Shown: positions 12,098 through 22,804 of the stretch, one piece after another
Layout: every line of letters begins with the position of its first letter
How positions within the stretch are numbered: the stretch's first letter is position 1
Assembly (NCBI GenBank): GCA_031772625.1
Contig: CM062819.1
Location: forward strand, 820,485,503-820,549,502
Origin: Pinus tabuliformis
Taxonomy: Eukaryota; Streptophyta; Pinopsida; Pinales; Pinaceae
Direction of reading: 5' to 3'
DNA: 64,000 bases
Notes under the pieces: model-generated
The model's input: only the letters and a program-made list of their open reading frames with translations
Told to the model about the DNA's origin: nothing
The model's database searches: none
Program-made: the position numbers and the translations under genes

Positions 12098-13711
12098 ATG
12101 CATAGAGAAAGAGACTCTAGGGGTATATTTATAACTAGGGGCAAAAGTTCAATTCCTACAACACCACCTACTCCACCAAGAACAAGAAAAGATACACCTC
12201 CATCCCAAACTCATACTCCCATTCATAGAAATCCTGAAATTCCAGGGGTACAAATTCAATCAAAAGAATCTCCTATTTCATCTACCAAGTTAGTCCTAGA
12301 GGAGAAAAAATTTTAATCTCCAACAGCAGGAATAGCCTTTTTCACCTCCACAGGAGAGAACATTTTAGTTGAAGAATTAGGAATACCTGGTGAGGAAGAA
12401 GAAGTAGAACCTCTCTCCCATATCCCATTAATAGAAGAACCAGGGGAGGAGAAAGTAACATTGTAGGTTGAACCTTATACTGACTTTGAGGAAACTATAA
12501 TGGCAGAAGAAGGAGAAGATGGGGAATTCAGGCTGTTTGGAGGGAGTAGAGGAAGAAGTAGAGGAAATAATGGAGGAGGTAGAGGAAATAATGGAGAAGG
12601 TAGAGGAAACAATGGAGGAGGCAGAGGAAATAGGGAAATAGATAATTCTTTTGGATTCCCTATAGTGGATGAGGAAACAAATGCCACAATGAAAAATATC
12701 TCACCTTCTGTCCTCCCAAACTTCCATGGGTTAAAAAGTGAGGATCCTGAAACATTCTTATTTGAGTTTGAAGTCTTGTGCAGAACCTATGACTATCTAG
12801 AAGACTCTCAAAAACTCAAATTGTTTCCTTCAACACTAAAAGGAGTTGCTTTGAAGTGGTTCATGGGGTTAGTCACTCAGTCCATTAGAACATGGAATGA
12901 CATGAAAAAAACGTTTTTGGATAGGTATTTGGATTATTGCATGCCTACCAATCACAAATATGAAGTGTTCAAAATGATGCAAAGAGAGGATGAAAACTTA
13001 GAGGATTTGATTGAGAGATTCAACTATAATTTGAAAAGAGAAAAAATGAACAATTTAGATGAAGATACCTTGAAAGCTCTTTTATTAAAAGCCATTAGAG
13101 ATGAGTGGATAGATATCCTTAACATGATGGGGAAGGGAGATATCTCTCAACTCCCATTAAATGATATAGGAGAATTATGTGTTCATCTCTCAAGAGGGAA
13201 ATCTAAAACTAGGAAAGGTCCAAGAGATCCTTCTCTTGTTAGAGTAAACAAATCTGCACCTAGATTTGTAAGTAGGGCAGAAATTGGTAATATGCTTGAT
13301 GAATTTAAAACTGACATTCTAGGGAGTCTTAGTGAGCAAATAGACACCCTTAAATTACAAAACAAGCAGAAAACCGAGGCTGATGCTTTAGCCATTTTTT
13401 GTCCAAAATGCAAAAAAAACCATGCTCTAAGAGAATGTCCTTTGGATGCAAAAGTTGTAGAAACTTGTATGATTTACTCAAGAAGCCATGAGACCAAGGG
13501 TTGTCCTTCAATTCCAAGTCTTAAGGCTGTCTTTCAAGAAGAAACAATCCCAAATTCTGCAGAACCTCTTTGTTTTGTTGCTAGAAGACCTTGGCAGGGA
13601 CCACAAAATCATAGATTTAACAATCAAATGTATCTTCAGCCCCCACCAAATTGGAATTCTTGGCAGCAACCTTGGCCTCAACCTCAATCTCAATCTCAAC
13701 CGTGGACATAA
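12098..13711 (+). pseudogene. gag of element B
   Basis: One frame runs from the ATG at 12098 to the stop at 13709, broken by stops near 12314 and 12463. The last 403 codons (from 12500) are uninterrupted. Order: Thr/Pro-rich N-terminus, acidic segment, Gly/Arg/Asn repeats (12552-12635), capsid-like domain (12680-13190: LPNFHGLKSEDPETFLFEFE, GVALKWFMGL, FLDRY), basic link, then a nucleocapsid with cysteine clusters CPKCKKNHALREC and CMIYSRSHETKGC (second Cys of the latter replaced by Tyr). A Gln/Pro/Asn-rich tail follows and continues in another frame to about 13950. The product would be the particle structural protein. Conserved Athila-type nucleocapsid supports lineage. Confidence 0.9.
12552..12635 (+). 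repeat. 21-bp in-frame tandem repeat in gag of B
   Basis: About 3.5 imperfect units of GGTAGAGGAAATAATGGAGG type encode GRGNNGG repeats, an RGG-like, probably RNA-binding stretch. Confidence 0.75.
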
Positions 13712-13974
13712 GGAGTACAAATTCCTTATGGGAGATTTTCTCAATATTATCAATATCCTCCATCATATCATAATTATCCTCCCCCATACATTCAACAACA
13801 AAATCATCAGCCACAACTTCAAAATCATAACCTCAACTTTCTTTACCATTTCCACAACAATCTCCACAACAAAACCAAAATCCTCAACTCTTACTGCCAT
13901 TTCAGCAAAAACCAAATTAGCTACCTGCCCAACCATTACCAAACCCCAACAATAAAAATCGTCAGAATGCATAC

Positions 13975-14910
13975 ATGGTAGAAGGACAACAATTTCCAAC
14001 TTATATGATCACTCGTCTAGATCTTAATGATGTTCAACTAAGATCTAGTAGGATATCAGAAAAGGAAATACCTTCTGTAGTTATTCAGGAACAAGACAGT
14101 TCTGAGGAAGATTCTCTAAAGGTCAATAAAAGTTTTGAGGGAACATCTCTCCAAAACCAAAAAATTGAAAAAGAAAAATGAAAAGAATCAGTGAACACAA
14201 CTCCTATCAACGAGCAACCAGTATCTACTTCTACAACTCCTTTTCCTAAAATATTACAAATTGATAGAGGAGTAGAAAAGCAGATTACGTTGCCAAATTA
14301 TGATTTTCTAGATGGATTGAAGAATGTATGTATCAAAATCTCTTTGCTACAAGCCATTAAAGAAATTCCAATTCTAGCCAAAAAAATAAAGGAGTTAAGC
14401 ATAAAGAAACTAGGAAGAAAAACAAAGGAAACAAAAAGAATTCACCTGGTAGGAAAAATAGTAGACATAATGATGGGAAAAATTGTCATACAAAAATATG
14501 TGGATCCAGGAAGTCCAATTATGAAAACACATATCAATGGAGTTGAAATTCCAAATACATTGATTGACTTAGGGGCAGCAATAAACATCATGAGCAAACA
14601 AACTATGGAGTAGCTCAAGCTTCCTAATCTTCTTTACACACCTACCTTACTACAACTAGCAGATAGATCAGTAATCAAACCAGATGGAGTGTTAGAAGAT
14701 ATTTCAGTATCCTTATATTCTTGGGAATATCCTATTGATTTCATGATCTTAACTCCCAAGAACAATCTAGGAGGACATCCACTCATATTAGGAAGACCTT
14801 GGCTGGCCACAGCTGATGCTTTTATTAGCTATAGATCTGGTGACATGTATATTTCTGATGGTAATTCAACAAAAAAAATTTACTCTATATCCTCTAGCAA
14901 AAGCAATCAC
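13975..14910 (+). pseudogene. Protease and linker of element B
   Basis: Open stretches at 13975-14181, 14191-14613 and 14689-14922 share one frame, separated by single stops. The catalytic protease motif is visible as LIDLGAAINIMSK at about 14560-14600 (D-L-G-A in place of D-S/T-G-A, usual for Athila). The flap and second half follow: PLILGRPWLATADA at about 14779-14820. It would cleave the polyprotein. Two nonsense changes and a frame change into RT inactivate it. Confidence 0.75.
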
Positions 14911-15900
14911 CGAAGTAGATGACAAAGAATGGATTGATGATGAAGATGATATTCAGCCTCTCTTTACTATTTCATATATTAGTGAAGATAGTCAAATTTT
15001 AAATACATTGGAAAATTTTGAATCATCTTCAGAATATGACCATGAGAAATTTCAAGAAAAATCTAATGTTGAATATTTGTCATCTAGGCAGATGTCTCTC
15101 TATTCTATGGAAGAGTTTGGTAGCTCTACAATTGAAATTTTTCTAGGTAGGACATTAAACATAAACAAAAACTTGGAGAAACTACAACAAGAAGAGCTAA
15201 TAAAAACATTACAAAAACATTCTGCTACATTTGCATGGGAATACACTGACATGAAAGGCATTAATCCTAAGACTTGTATCCATCACATCTACATTGAGGA
15301 AAATTGTAGACCTATTAGACAACCTCAAAGAAGGATGAATCCAAATCTTAGGGAGATTGTGAAAGAAGAGCTCCAAAAATTACTGAATGTAAACTTCATT
15401 TACCCAATTTCAGATAGCCAATGGATTTCTCCTTTGGTAATTGTGCCTAAAAAGAATGATAAATGGAGGGTGTGCATTGATTACTGAGAACTGAATAAAG
15501 CAACCCTTAAAGATCATTTTCCTTTGCCTTTTATAGATCAAGTGTTAGATACATTAGCAGGTAAGAAGTATTTCTCATTCTTGGATGGTTTTAGTGGTTA
15601 TAATCAAATTTAGGTAGCACCTAAAGATCAGGATAAAACCACATTTACTTGTCGATGGGGAACTTCTGCCTATCTAGTACTTCCTTTTGGGTTATGTAAT
15701 ACACCTGCAACATTCCAAAGAGCAATACTAGGGATTTTTTCTGATCTAATCATGATTGTGTAGAGGTATATATGGATAATTTTATAGTCTATGGGAATAC
15801 ATTTGAAGAAGCTTTGGAAAATTTGGAAAAAGTTCTTAAAGATGTAAAGAAACAAACCTTTCACTAAGCCATGAAAAATGTTTTATGATGTTTACAGAAG
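14911..15900 (+). pseudogene. Reverse transcriptase of element B
   Basis: The frame from 14816 to 15487 enters RT at about 15200 (HSATFAWEYTDMKGI, then CIHHIYIEENCRP). Palm motifs include WRVCIDY, a stop where an Arg or Gln would be, then [15 protein letters not shown] and LPFGLCNTPATFQR. A shift near 15750 is needed to read the catalytic box, which appears as VYMDNF (YMDN rather than YMDD), so the second catalytic Asp is Asn. At least three stops and one frameshift are present. It is clearly non-functional. Confidence 0.85.
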
Positions 15901-16560
15901 GTATTGTTTTAGGACATCACATTTCAGGAGATGGGATTAAAGTTGACAAATCTAAAGTTGAAGTCATCTCTAAATTATCAATTCCAAATTGCCAAAAGGA
16001 TGTTAGAAGTTTTCTAGGATTTACAGGATACTATAGAAGGTTTATAGAAAATTTCACTAAAATAGCATCCCCACTCTTCAAATTTCTTACCAAAGATTGT
16101 GAATTCAATTGGAATTCTGATTGCCAGTTGGCATTTGAAACCTTAAAAACAAAAATTTCTGAAGCACCCATTTTAAGAGGTCCAAATTGGAAACTCCCTT
16201 TCCATATTTCAACAGATGCTTCAGATACAGCTCTGGGAGCTGTATTGGGACAAAAAGATTTGATTCCTTATGCCATTTACTATACAAGTAAGAATTTGAC
16301 TCCCACTGAGTTAAATTATATTGTGATTGAAAAGGAATTTTTAGTTGTTGTTCATGCAATTAACAAGTTCAGACACTATATAACAGGCTATGAAACCTTT
16401 GTTCATATATATCACTCTGCAATTAGATATTTACTGAATAAACCTATTACTAATGGAAGAGTTACAAGATGGCTTTTACTTTTGCAAGAATTCAACATTA
16501 CTGTGCTAGATACACCTGGAAAGCAAAACACAGTTGCTGATTTCTTGTCCAGGATTTAGA
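15901..16560 (+). pseudogene. RNase H of element B
   Basis: An uninterrupted 224-codon stretch begins in the RT connection (GIVLGHHISGDGIKVDKSK) and covers the tether (VRSFLGFTGYYRRFIENF) and RNase H core. The first Asp is in HISTDASDTALGAVLG, and the Glu is in VIEKEFLVVVHAI. The expected T-D-H-S motif reads IYHSAIRYLLNK, so the next catalytic Asp is replaced by Tyr. The C-terminus has DTPGKQNTVADFLSR. It would degrade RNA in RNA-DNA hybrids, and the lost Asp suggests it is inactive. Confidence 0.85.
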
Positions 16561-17969
16561 ATATCAAAGAAGATTCTCCGGTGGAAGATAAGTTTCCTGA
16601 TGAATATATTTTTGCAATAACTACTCAAACTCCTTGGTTTGTACATATTGCTAACTATTTGGTTACAGGAAAGTTACCTTCACATTTGTTTCCTAGAGAG
16701 AAAAGAAAAATTATTCAAGTAAGTGCAAGATATTCATGGATCACTAACGAATTGTATAAAACAAGCCTAGATCTTATGATCAGAAGGTGTGTTAGGGAAG
16801 ATGAAATGCCCAAGATTCTTAAGGCATGTCATGATGATCCATGTGGTGGACACTTTACTGAGAAGAGGACATCCTATAAAATCCTTTCTTTAGGATATTA
16901 TTGGCCATCCATCTTCAAAGATGCTAAAGAATATGTCAGGAGATGTGACAGCTACCAAAGGGTAGGGAAACATGCTCCCTCAAATGAAATGCCATTACAA
17001 ATTTAGGTACTCATCAAACCTTTTGAAAAGTAGGCCTTAGATTTGATTGGGCCAATTAATCCTCCATCTAAGAAGAAGAAGTATATATTGGTATGCACTG
17101 ATTATTTCACTAAATGGGTAGAAGGCAAAGCATTACCTTTTGCTAATGAAAAATCTATAGTTAATTTTCTTTTTCAAGACATGCTTCACTTGTTTTGGTG
17201 TTCCAAGAGAAATTATAACAGATCAGGGATCTCAATTTACATCTAACATGGTGGAAGGGATTGTGGAAGAATACAAGATCAAACATAGGAAATCTACTCC
17301 CTATCATCCACAAGCAAATGGTCAAGTGGAATCTACAAATAAAGTGATTGAAGGAATCCTCACCAAGACTGTGCATCTATATAGAAGAGATTGGGTGGAA
17401 AGGCTTCCTGAAGCCTTATGGGCCTATAGAACTACATGGAGGAACACAATGGGACATACACCCTATGAACTTGTTTATGGGAAACAAGTCATGTTCCCTA
17501 TAGAGTTCCAAATCAGAACTTTCAAGATGGCAGTCTAACTGGGACTAGATTTATCAGAGGCACAAAAGCACAGGCTAGAGCAATTAAATGAACTTTTGAT
17601 GAAATCAAGAAAGAGGCAGTTCAAAGGGCTAGTATAGTCCAACAACATAAGGCTAAATGGCATGAAAAATATATCAAGGACAAGAGGTTTCAAGTGGGAG
17701 ATTGGACACTATTTTTTGATTCAAAGTTTACAGATTTTCAAGGGAAGTTTCAAACTCATTAGCTTGGGCCATATGAGATTGAAAAATTATTTAGTAATGG
17801 AGCAGTGAGGATAAGAACAATAGATGAAATTGAAACTCCTCTTCTTGTGAATGGTCATAGATTAAAGATATATCAGAAACCAATTTCAAAAGACGAGTTC
17901 ATTAAGATTTTCCAAGACAATTCTGAAATGAAGCTAGTGAAGGAGAATTCTTCTTCGCCACTAACTTAG
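16561..17969 (+). pseudogene. Integrase of element B
   Basis: The stretch 16581-17006 contains the HHCC domain: HDDPCGGHFTEKRT, then YYWPSIFKDAKEYVRRCDSY. The core begins ALDLIGPINPPSKKK (first Asp) near 17036, and a shift near 17184 is needed to reach ITDQGSQFTSN (second Asp). The Glu motif TPYHPQANGQVEST is at about 17297. The C-terminal GPY region (LGPYEIEK, about 17764) is followed by a stop at 17967. Stops and shifts disable it. Confidence 0.85.
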
Positions 17970-17982
17970 TCTTTATTTTTTA

Positions 17983-17984
<2 letters not shown>

Positions 17985-18019
<35 letters not shown>
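17985..18019. repeat. (TA)n microsatellite after integrase of B
   Basis: About 17 TA dinucleotides are followed by TATC/TATA variants to 18040. It lies 16 bases after the integrase stop. Confidence 0.95.
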
Positions 18020-18021
<2 letters not shown>

Positions 18022-18040
18022 ATATCTATATATAGATATA

Positions 18041-19140
18041 ACAAATAAAAAATAAATAAATTGTATAAGGTTGAAAAACAATCATTGATTGGCATACTTA
18101 TACAGAAAATACAGGGTGAAAATCAGAGGTTTCTGACACCCTATATTTTCCATTTTCTTTATGTAATAAGTAGTGACAAAAATCTACAGTCACTCTGCAG
18201 TTTAGATTCTGCAAATTCATCATCTCATCTCACCTCACTCCATTTTATTTTTGCAGTTTCACTTCATCTCATTGTCATATTTCATCAATAAATTTTTCAA
18301 TTTTTCCTTTTATAGCTTTCATTCCATTTTCATTTCATTTATCATCTTGTCTTACATCTCATCTCATTTCACTTACATAACCACTTCCATTTCATTCATG
18401 ATCCATAAGCCATATTTCACTTTCTTTTTCACGTTCTGCAACTGATTCTGTTCTGTAGCTAATCTGATTCTGCAACTACAATTTGTTTATCAGTTCAGGC
18501 ACAAGTGTACAACTCATAATAAAATCATGTATGTAGGGAATTGAAAAGAAATCAATTTTTGAAGACCAACCATGCTCAAGGTACCTGTGGATCAACATCA
18601 AAAAAATTAGCAAGCGAAAGGTAAAGGTTCCAAAGGTAAATGCAAAGATTTATTTCAAAAATCAATTTGAAAACATAAGTTTGTATAGTATGTATAATCA
18701 CATGTCTCCTTAATCAACCATCATTTGATTTGACCGCCACTATATCTCCACCATATCTTCCATCTTTAATGACAAACGGTCTTAATGATTCTTTCATAAG
18801 AAACCTCTACTTCAAACTCCATAACCTGTACTCAAACAGTCCTCCACAACTCCACTTGTTAACGGTCAAGATGACGACGTGACCTACCTATCTACGACTC
18901 TCTAAACCCTTACTATTTATTTATTACACATAAACCCTTAAGTTTATCTCTCATATACACACAGTCATTTCATATACACGGTCTTTCCATTTTCTATATA
19001 CACAGTCATTCCAATTTTTCATATACACATAGTCTTTCCATTTTCATATATATGCAGTCATTCCATTTCCATACACACAATTATTCCATTTCTTAAATAG
19101 CACTCATTTTATAGACAGTAAGAGTAATTTTGAAGGTTAA
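18041..19140 (+). other. Non-coding spacer of B before the 3' reading frame
   Basis: About 1.1 kb of T/C-rich sequence lies between integrase and the 3' frame. A pyrimidine tract ending in TTTTTGCAG at about 18248-18257 has the form of a splice acceptor. Athila elements are thought to express their 3' ORF from a spliced subgenomic RNA, so this is a candidate, not shown. An imperfect tandem array follows at 18952-19090. Confidence 0.4.
18952..19090. repeat. Imperfect tandem repeat in spacer of B
   Basis: Four to five irregular copies of a motif like CATATACACAGTCTTTCCA, 25-35 bp apart, lie just upstream of the 3' reading frame. Confidence 0.7.
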
Positions 19141-19155
19141 CAAAAAACAGGGGAT

Positions 19156-19779
19156 ATGGGGCTTATTGTCAGGACAGAGCCCGTAGGGGTAAAGTATATG
19201 GAGGGGTATCCACAGCTTAAAGGGATGCTACAGAAGGCCAGATGTTTAAACTTTATTGAGAAATTTGATGGCTACCACAAGGAAATTACCAAGTCTTTTG
19301 CAAGGTCATTTGATGGCACAGAAGTGTAGATAGGAGATATTAAATTTGCAATCATAGAATCCTTCATAGAAGAAGCAACAGAGCTGCCGAGACAAGGAGA
19401 AAGATGGTTTAAAAACAAGGAATTTCATGGTGAATCTTGGAAAGTGATCCTTAGAAACCCAGGTATGGATGTTATAGTATTTAGGAAGGGAATTCCTATT
19501 TCAGCACTCAAGCACAAATGGGGTAATATGTTGTTGATATTGCAAGAATTCACTACATGTGAAGGAAGATTTTGGTTTATGTATGTTTACCATATACGCT
19601 TATCAATGAATTTCTTAGAAAATGGAACCATCAACCTTCCCTTATTCCTTCTAAACAGTCTGAGAAGGATGGCTACAAATGTCCAAAAGAAAATTGAATC
19701 CATAGAAACAACTATGTATCATCATGGATTAGTGAAAATACTAGTTGAATTCCTTTTGAAAAGTATAGGGGATACCTGG
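19156..19779 (+). pseudogene. 3' reading frame of B, N-terminal half (plant transposon-associated globular domain)
   Basis: An ATG at 19156 opens a frame of 208 codons with one stop at 19327. It reads FIEKFDGYHKEITKSFARSF, then a V-I-G-D-I type stretch, LPRQGERWFKN, KGIPISALKHKWGN, then CEGRFWFMYVYHIRLSMNF and NSLRRMATNVQKK. I associate this pattern with proteins annotated 'putative plant transposon protein' in plant genomes, found next to Ty3 elements; function is unknown. A related stretch occurs in C at 55290-55440 (CQGRFSRLYAYHIRLLRHF). The frame is cut at GDTW by insertion E and resumes at 24164. Confidence 0.75.
19775..19779. repeat. Left target-site duplication of E
   Basis: CCTGG directly precedes the TGTTATC terminus. 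CTTGG at 24159-24163 directly follows the GATAACA terminus. Removing E and one copy restores a continuous reading frame through T-W-E-D. Confidence 0.8.
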
Positions 19780-20495
19780 TGTTATCTCAAAATCGGACCC
19801 TGATAGGCTGCTGGTCAAGTTGATTCTAAGTAACTATTTCAAACCTACTTTAGGCTGAGGCTTAGCCTCCTCAACCTGAGAGGGCTCTCTCTAGATGGGC
19901 TAATGATTTTGATTAAGATAAGATGGCTAACTCTTTGTGAAATAACTGAGACAAATATGGATGCTGGAAAAACATTAAACAAGTTTCCATTGGGCCTATG
20001 GAGTCAACAATATCTTAATAAACAATGATCTTGACTTTACATAGAAGTCAGGGCATTCAGCATTTGAATATTCAGAACACAACTCATATGGAACCACAGT
20101 TTATAAATGCATACAGGAAATCAGAGCACAATCAGTGAATTCTGAGTGATTATACATTTGTACAACTGTAAAAAATTAAGGAAAAGACAAGATCACACAT
20201 TCTGAACATAGAAATCCTTCATGAATCCTAAGAAGTAAAGCCAAATTATATTACTGAAACTCTGTCTTTACATAAGCCAACTACAATGCTCTGTCATAAA
20301 GTTTTCCAACCCTCATTACATTGCTGTTACAGCTATATATAGAGTTCTTATTCTAACTGATCGAGATTCCTCCTCAAGCATGAGGGGAATTCGAAAAATA
20401 CTTCTATTGACACCTATTAACCTTTAACTAACTAATAAATACAACCGACTGTTGACTGGAGTTTTTAGAGATCTAAATCAAGTAGGATTCTAACA
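19780..20495 (-). repeat. LTR-like 3' end segment of E
   Basis: Read on the minus strand, this begins TGTTAGAATCC (20495) and ends GATAACA (19780). It contains a TATA-like CTATATATAG (20333-20342) and a region rich in ATAATATAA-like polyadenylation words. Its last about 120 bp resemble the right end of element C (57690-57805), including a 17-bp identical GAGAGGGCTCTCTCTAG. It looks like U3-R-U5, but no partner copy was found at the other end of E. Confidence 0.5.
20333..20342 (-). promoter_or_regulatory. Candidate TATA box of E
   Basis: CTATATATAG is palindromic, but its position within the LTR-like segment, followed on the minus strand by a transcribed-looking region, fits a minus-strand promoter. 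Such a promoter at the 3' end of E would fire outwards into B. A matching 5' copy is not seen. Confidence 0.35.
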
Positions 20496-20703
20496 TCGTG
20501 TTATGCTAATAATAGCCTTGATTACAATGGTTCTTGTTCTTTGACATCTGGTTCCCTTCTGGTGGTGGCTGTGATGGATGTTTGTAGCTGCTTGCTGGCC
20601 TTTAATGTCGTATCTTTTTACCTCTGCTGAGAAACAGGAAACTGTCCCTGTTTTTATGCCTTTGTTTTCCTCAAAGATATTCGGAAGTAATTAGCCATGT
20701 TCT

Positions 20704-22602
20704 TTATCCTTTAATTACCCAAAATGGAGCAGACTGCCACGTCCTTGATGTGCTGTAAGCTTTTCCCATGTACCTGCCAATGTTCGTTACAAGGACACCT
20801 TCTGCATCCTCAGGAACTTCAATGTCCACACCATCCACTTCTAGTCGAATATGCCAAGGCAAATCAGCACATGTTCTATCCATAATGTCCTTGGCACCTT
20901 CTCTTGCATACAAAAGCTTATTCAGAAACTGGTTATAAAACTTCTCAGGGTTTTCTTCTCTTAGGATATGAATGTCTAATGCAACCTTTGCATCACATCC
21001 AATTCCAAGATAATTGTTCAAGAATTTCACCGTTTGGTCACTGTTCTGATATTCTTTCGTGGATTTTAATGATTGATCGCCATCACCATTCTGAATCTGC
21101 TGTGATATTTTCCCACTTATTGTGACTCGCCAGCGATCAAGCATCGTAACTGCTGCATGATCGATATGGTGCAGAACCATACTTAACCCCCCTTGTCTCT
21201 CTACTTCACCAAGGCCTCCTCCCCATGACAAAACTCTAGCTAAATCATTTCCTGTCCCAATAGGGAGTATGGCAACAGGTGGGGGGAATTCATAATTGTG
21301 CTTCTCAATAGCATCAAGCACCCAACCGACTGTACCATCACCATCACAAACAAGAACTCTGAAGTGTAGCACTTGGTCAAACAAGGCCAAACCCATCTCA
21401 GGCCCCTGTTTAGAGCTCGGCTCAAACACCTGGACAGGGTTTAGAAGAATATTTAAGCGCCTTGTAAGAGAAAGGCCATGTTGAGCACCGCTCTTTTTGT
21501 TGACGAAAACCAAAAGAGGCCTACAATCAGGAGGTAAATTGACTAATTCATATTGCTGTTTCATCTCCTGCAAACCACTGCTGGACTTTACTGATGCACA
21601 CTTTGTCTGGCCCTCTTTGACTCCTGCTCCTCTGCTATTTTCATCGTCCTGATATGAATCTCTTCCATTTCCACAATCATTGGTCCTTTTGTCTCCTCCT
21701 GTAATTCCATTAAGTTCTTGCTGTGAATCTTTGGTACTGTCTCCACAAATGTCCAATATGCCATTGCTCATAGCATTCTGAAGTGAAGAATCATTCCCTC
21801 GTTTACTCTTCCGCCGCCTTTTTCTGATACGGCCCTGAACAGAGGATGCCAATTCATTTGCTCCCTGGGTAATAGAACATAAAAACCCACCAGTAATAGT
21901 CTTATTACCTAAATCTTTAACACACAGTGGTGATATAACAAGCCTTTTGTAAAAACCCAAATCACAAACAACGTCCAATTTTTCTAACATTTTTGTATGA
22001 CATTCAATATGAACCAGACGTTGACACCACAGACAACGCCAGATAGGAGAAACCGCCAGATACGAAGCACATCATGGCTCTTTACAAAAAGTACAGTAAA
22101 AAGATGTTTCAGGAATGTCCTCTATTTCATTCCATACTTCAGTCCAGTGATGCAGCAGCTGTTGAGAATCAGCCTGCGCAACACATTTACAATCTCTGGA
22201 TGCAATCTTAGAACAGGACAGATGTGCCGCCACGCCACAAACAATACAGCATTGAATTGAAGAATTCGAAATTGCCACGGGACCAAGGGACTGTGGTGGC
22301 AGAAATGACTTCAAACACACACAACAGGTGGAAGGTTGTCCGCGATAACCAAACTCTTGGTTCCACGAATGGTGAGCCTCCGGGGTTCTCAACTTTGTTT
22401 TCGACTTTCGCGTTGCTCTAGCTGCAGCTTTCATTGACATCCAACGAAGAGAAATATTTCTTTTCCATTGTAAAATAACATAGGAAATAGCTACAACCCC
22501 CACCAACGCAGAGAGTAGCAACGCCGACACAAATAAACTGGAGTCATAAAAACTTGATCGTGAGAACTCAAGGACTCCGACAAACGCCTTGAAGCTATCC
22601 AT
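20704..22602 (-). pseudogene. Captured diacylglycerol kinase (plant cluster I DGK1/2-like), C-terminally truncated
   Basis: DGK phosphorylates diacylglycerol to phosphatidic acid at membranes. The minus-strand frame starts with ATG at 22602. It shows a membrane segment (residues about 20-43), then two C1-type Cys/His domains (HSWNQEFGYRG, CCVCLKS, CCIVCGVAAHLSC; then [24 protein letters not shown]). A basic/Ser-rich linker and the catalytic domain ([28 protein letters not shown]) follow. A TGA at about 22072-22074 interrupts the second C1 domain; the same frame continues. The ATP-binding G-G-D-G-T motif reads D-G-D-G-T (codon 21343-21345 GAT), probably inactivating. Homology stops after NIGRYMG near 20760, and the accessory domain is absent. 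About 633 codons lie in one exon-like block. Confidence 0.9.
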
Positions 22603-22804
22603 TCAAAACTTGTTTCGCTTTGTCGGTTGCGAAGTCCTGTGCCTTGATTTCGAGCAATGCTAGGAAATAACCGTTCTTTATGTGAAGGCTGTTTCGTGTC
22701 AAGATATCTGTATCCTCCTGAAGGTGAAGCAAAAGCTCCTCAACAGAGATGGCTAACGGAAAACAGAAACCTGAGAATGAAATGCGCCCGAGCAATATAA
22801 ATTC
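22603..22804 (-). other. Junction between captured PI4K and DGK
   Basis: About 200 bases separate the PI4K stop (22805-22807) from the DGK start. The segment may hold PI4K 3' or DGK 5' untranslated sequence. No motif identifies the join point. Both genes read in the same direction, PI4K first. Confidence 0.5.

Noticed and set aside
12475..12687. Minus-strand Pro/Leu-rich open frame
   Set aside because: It is the reverse of the gag repeat of B.
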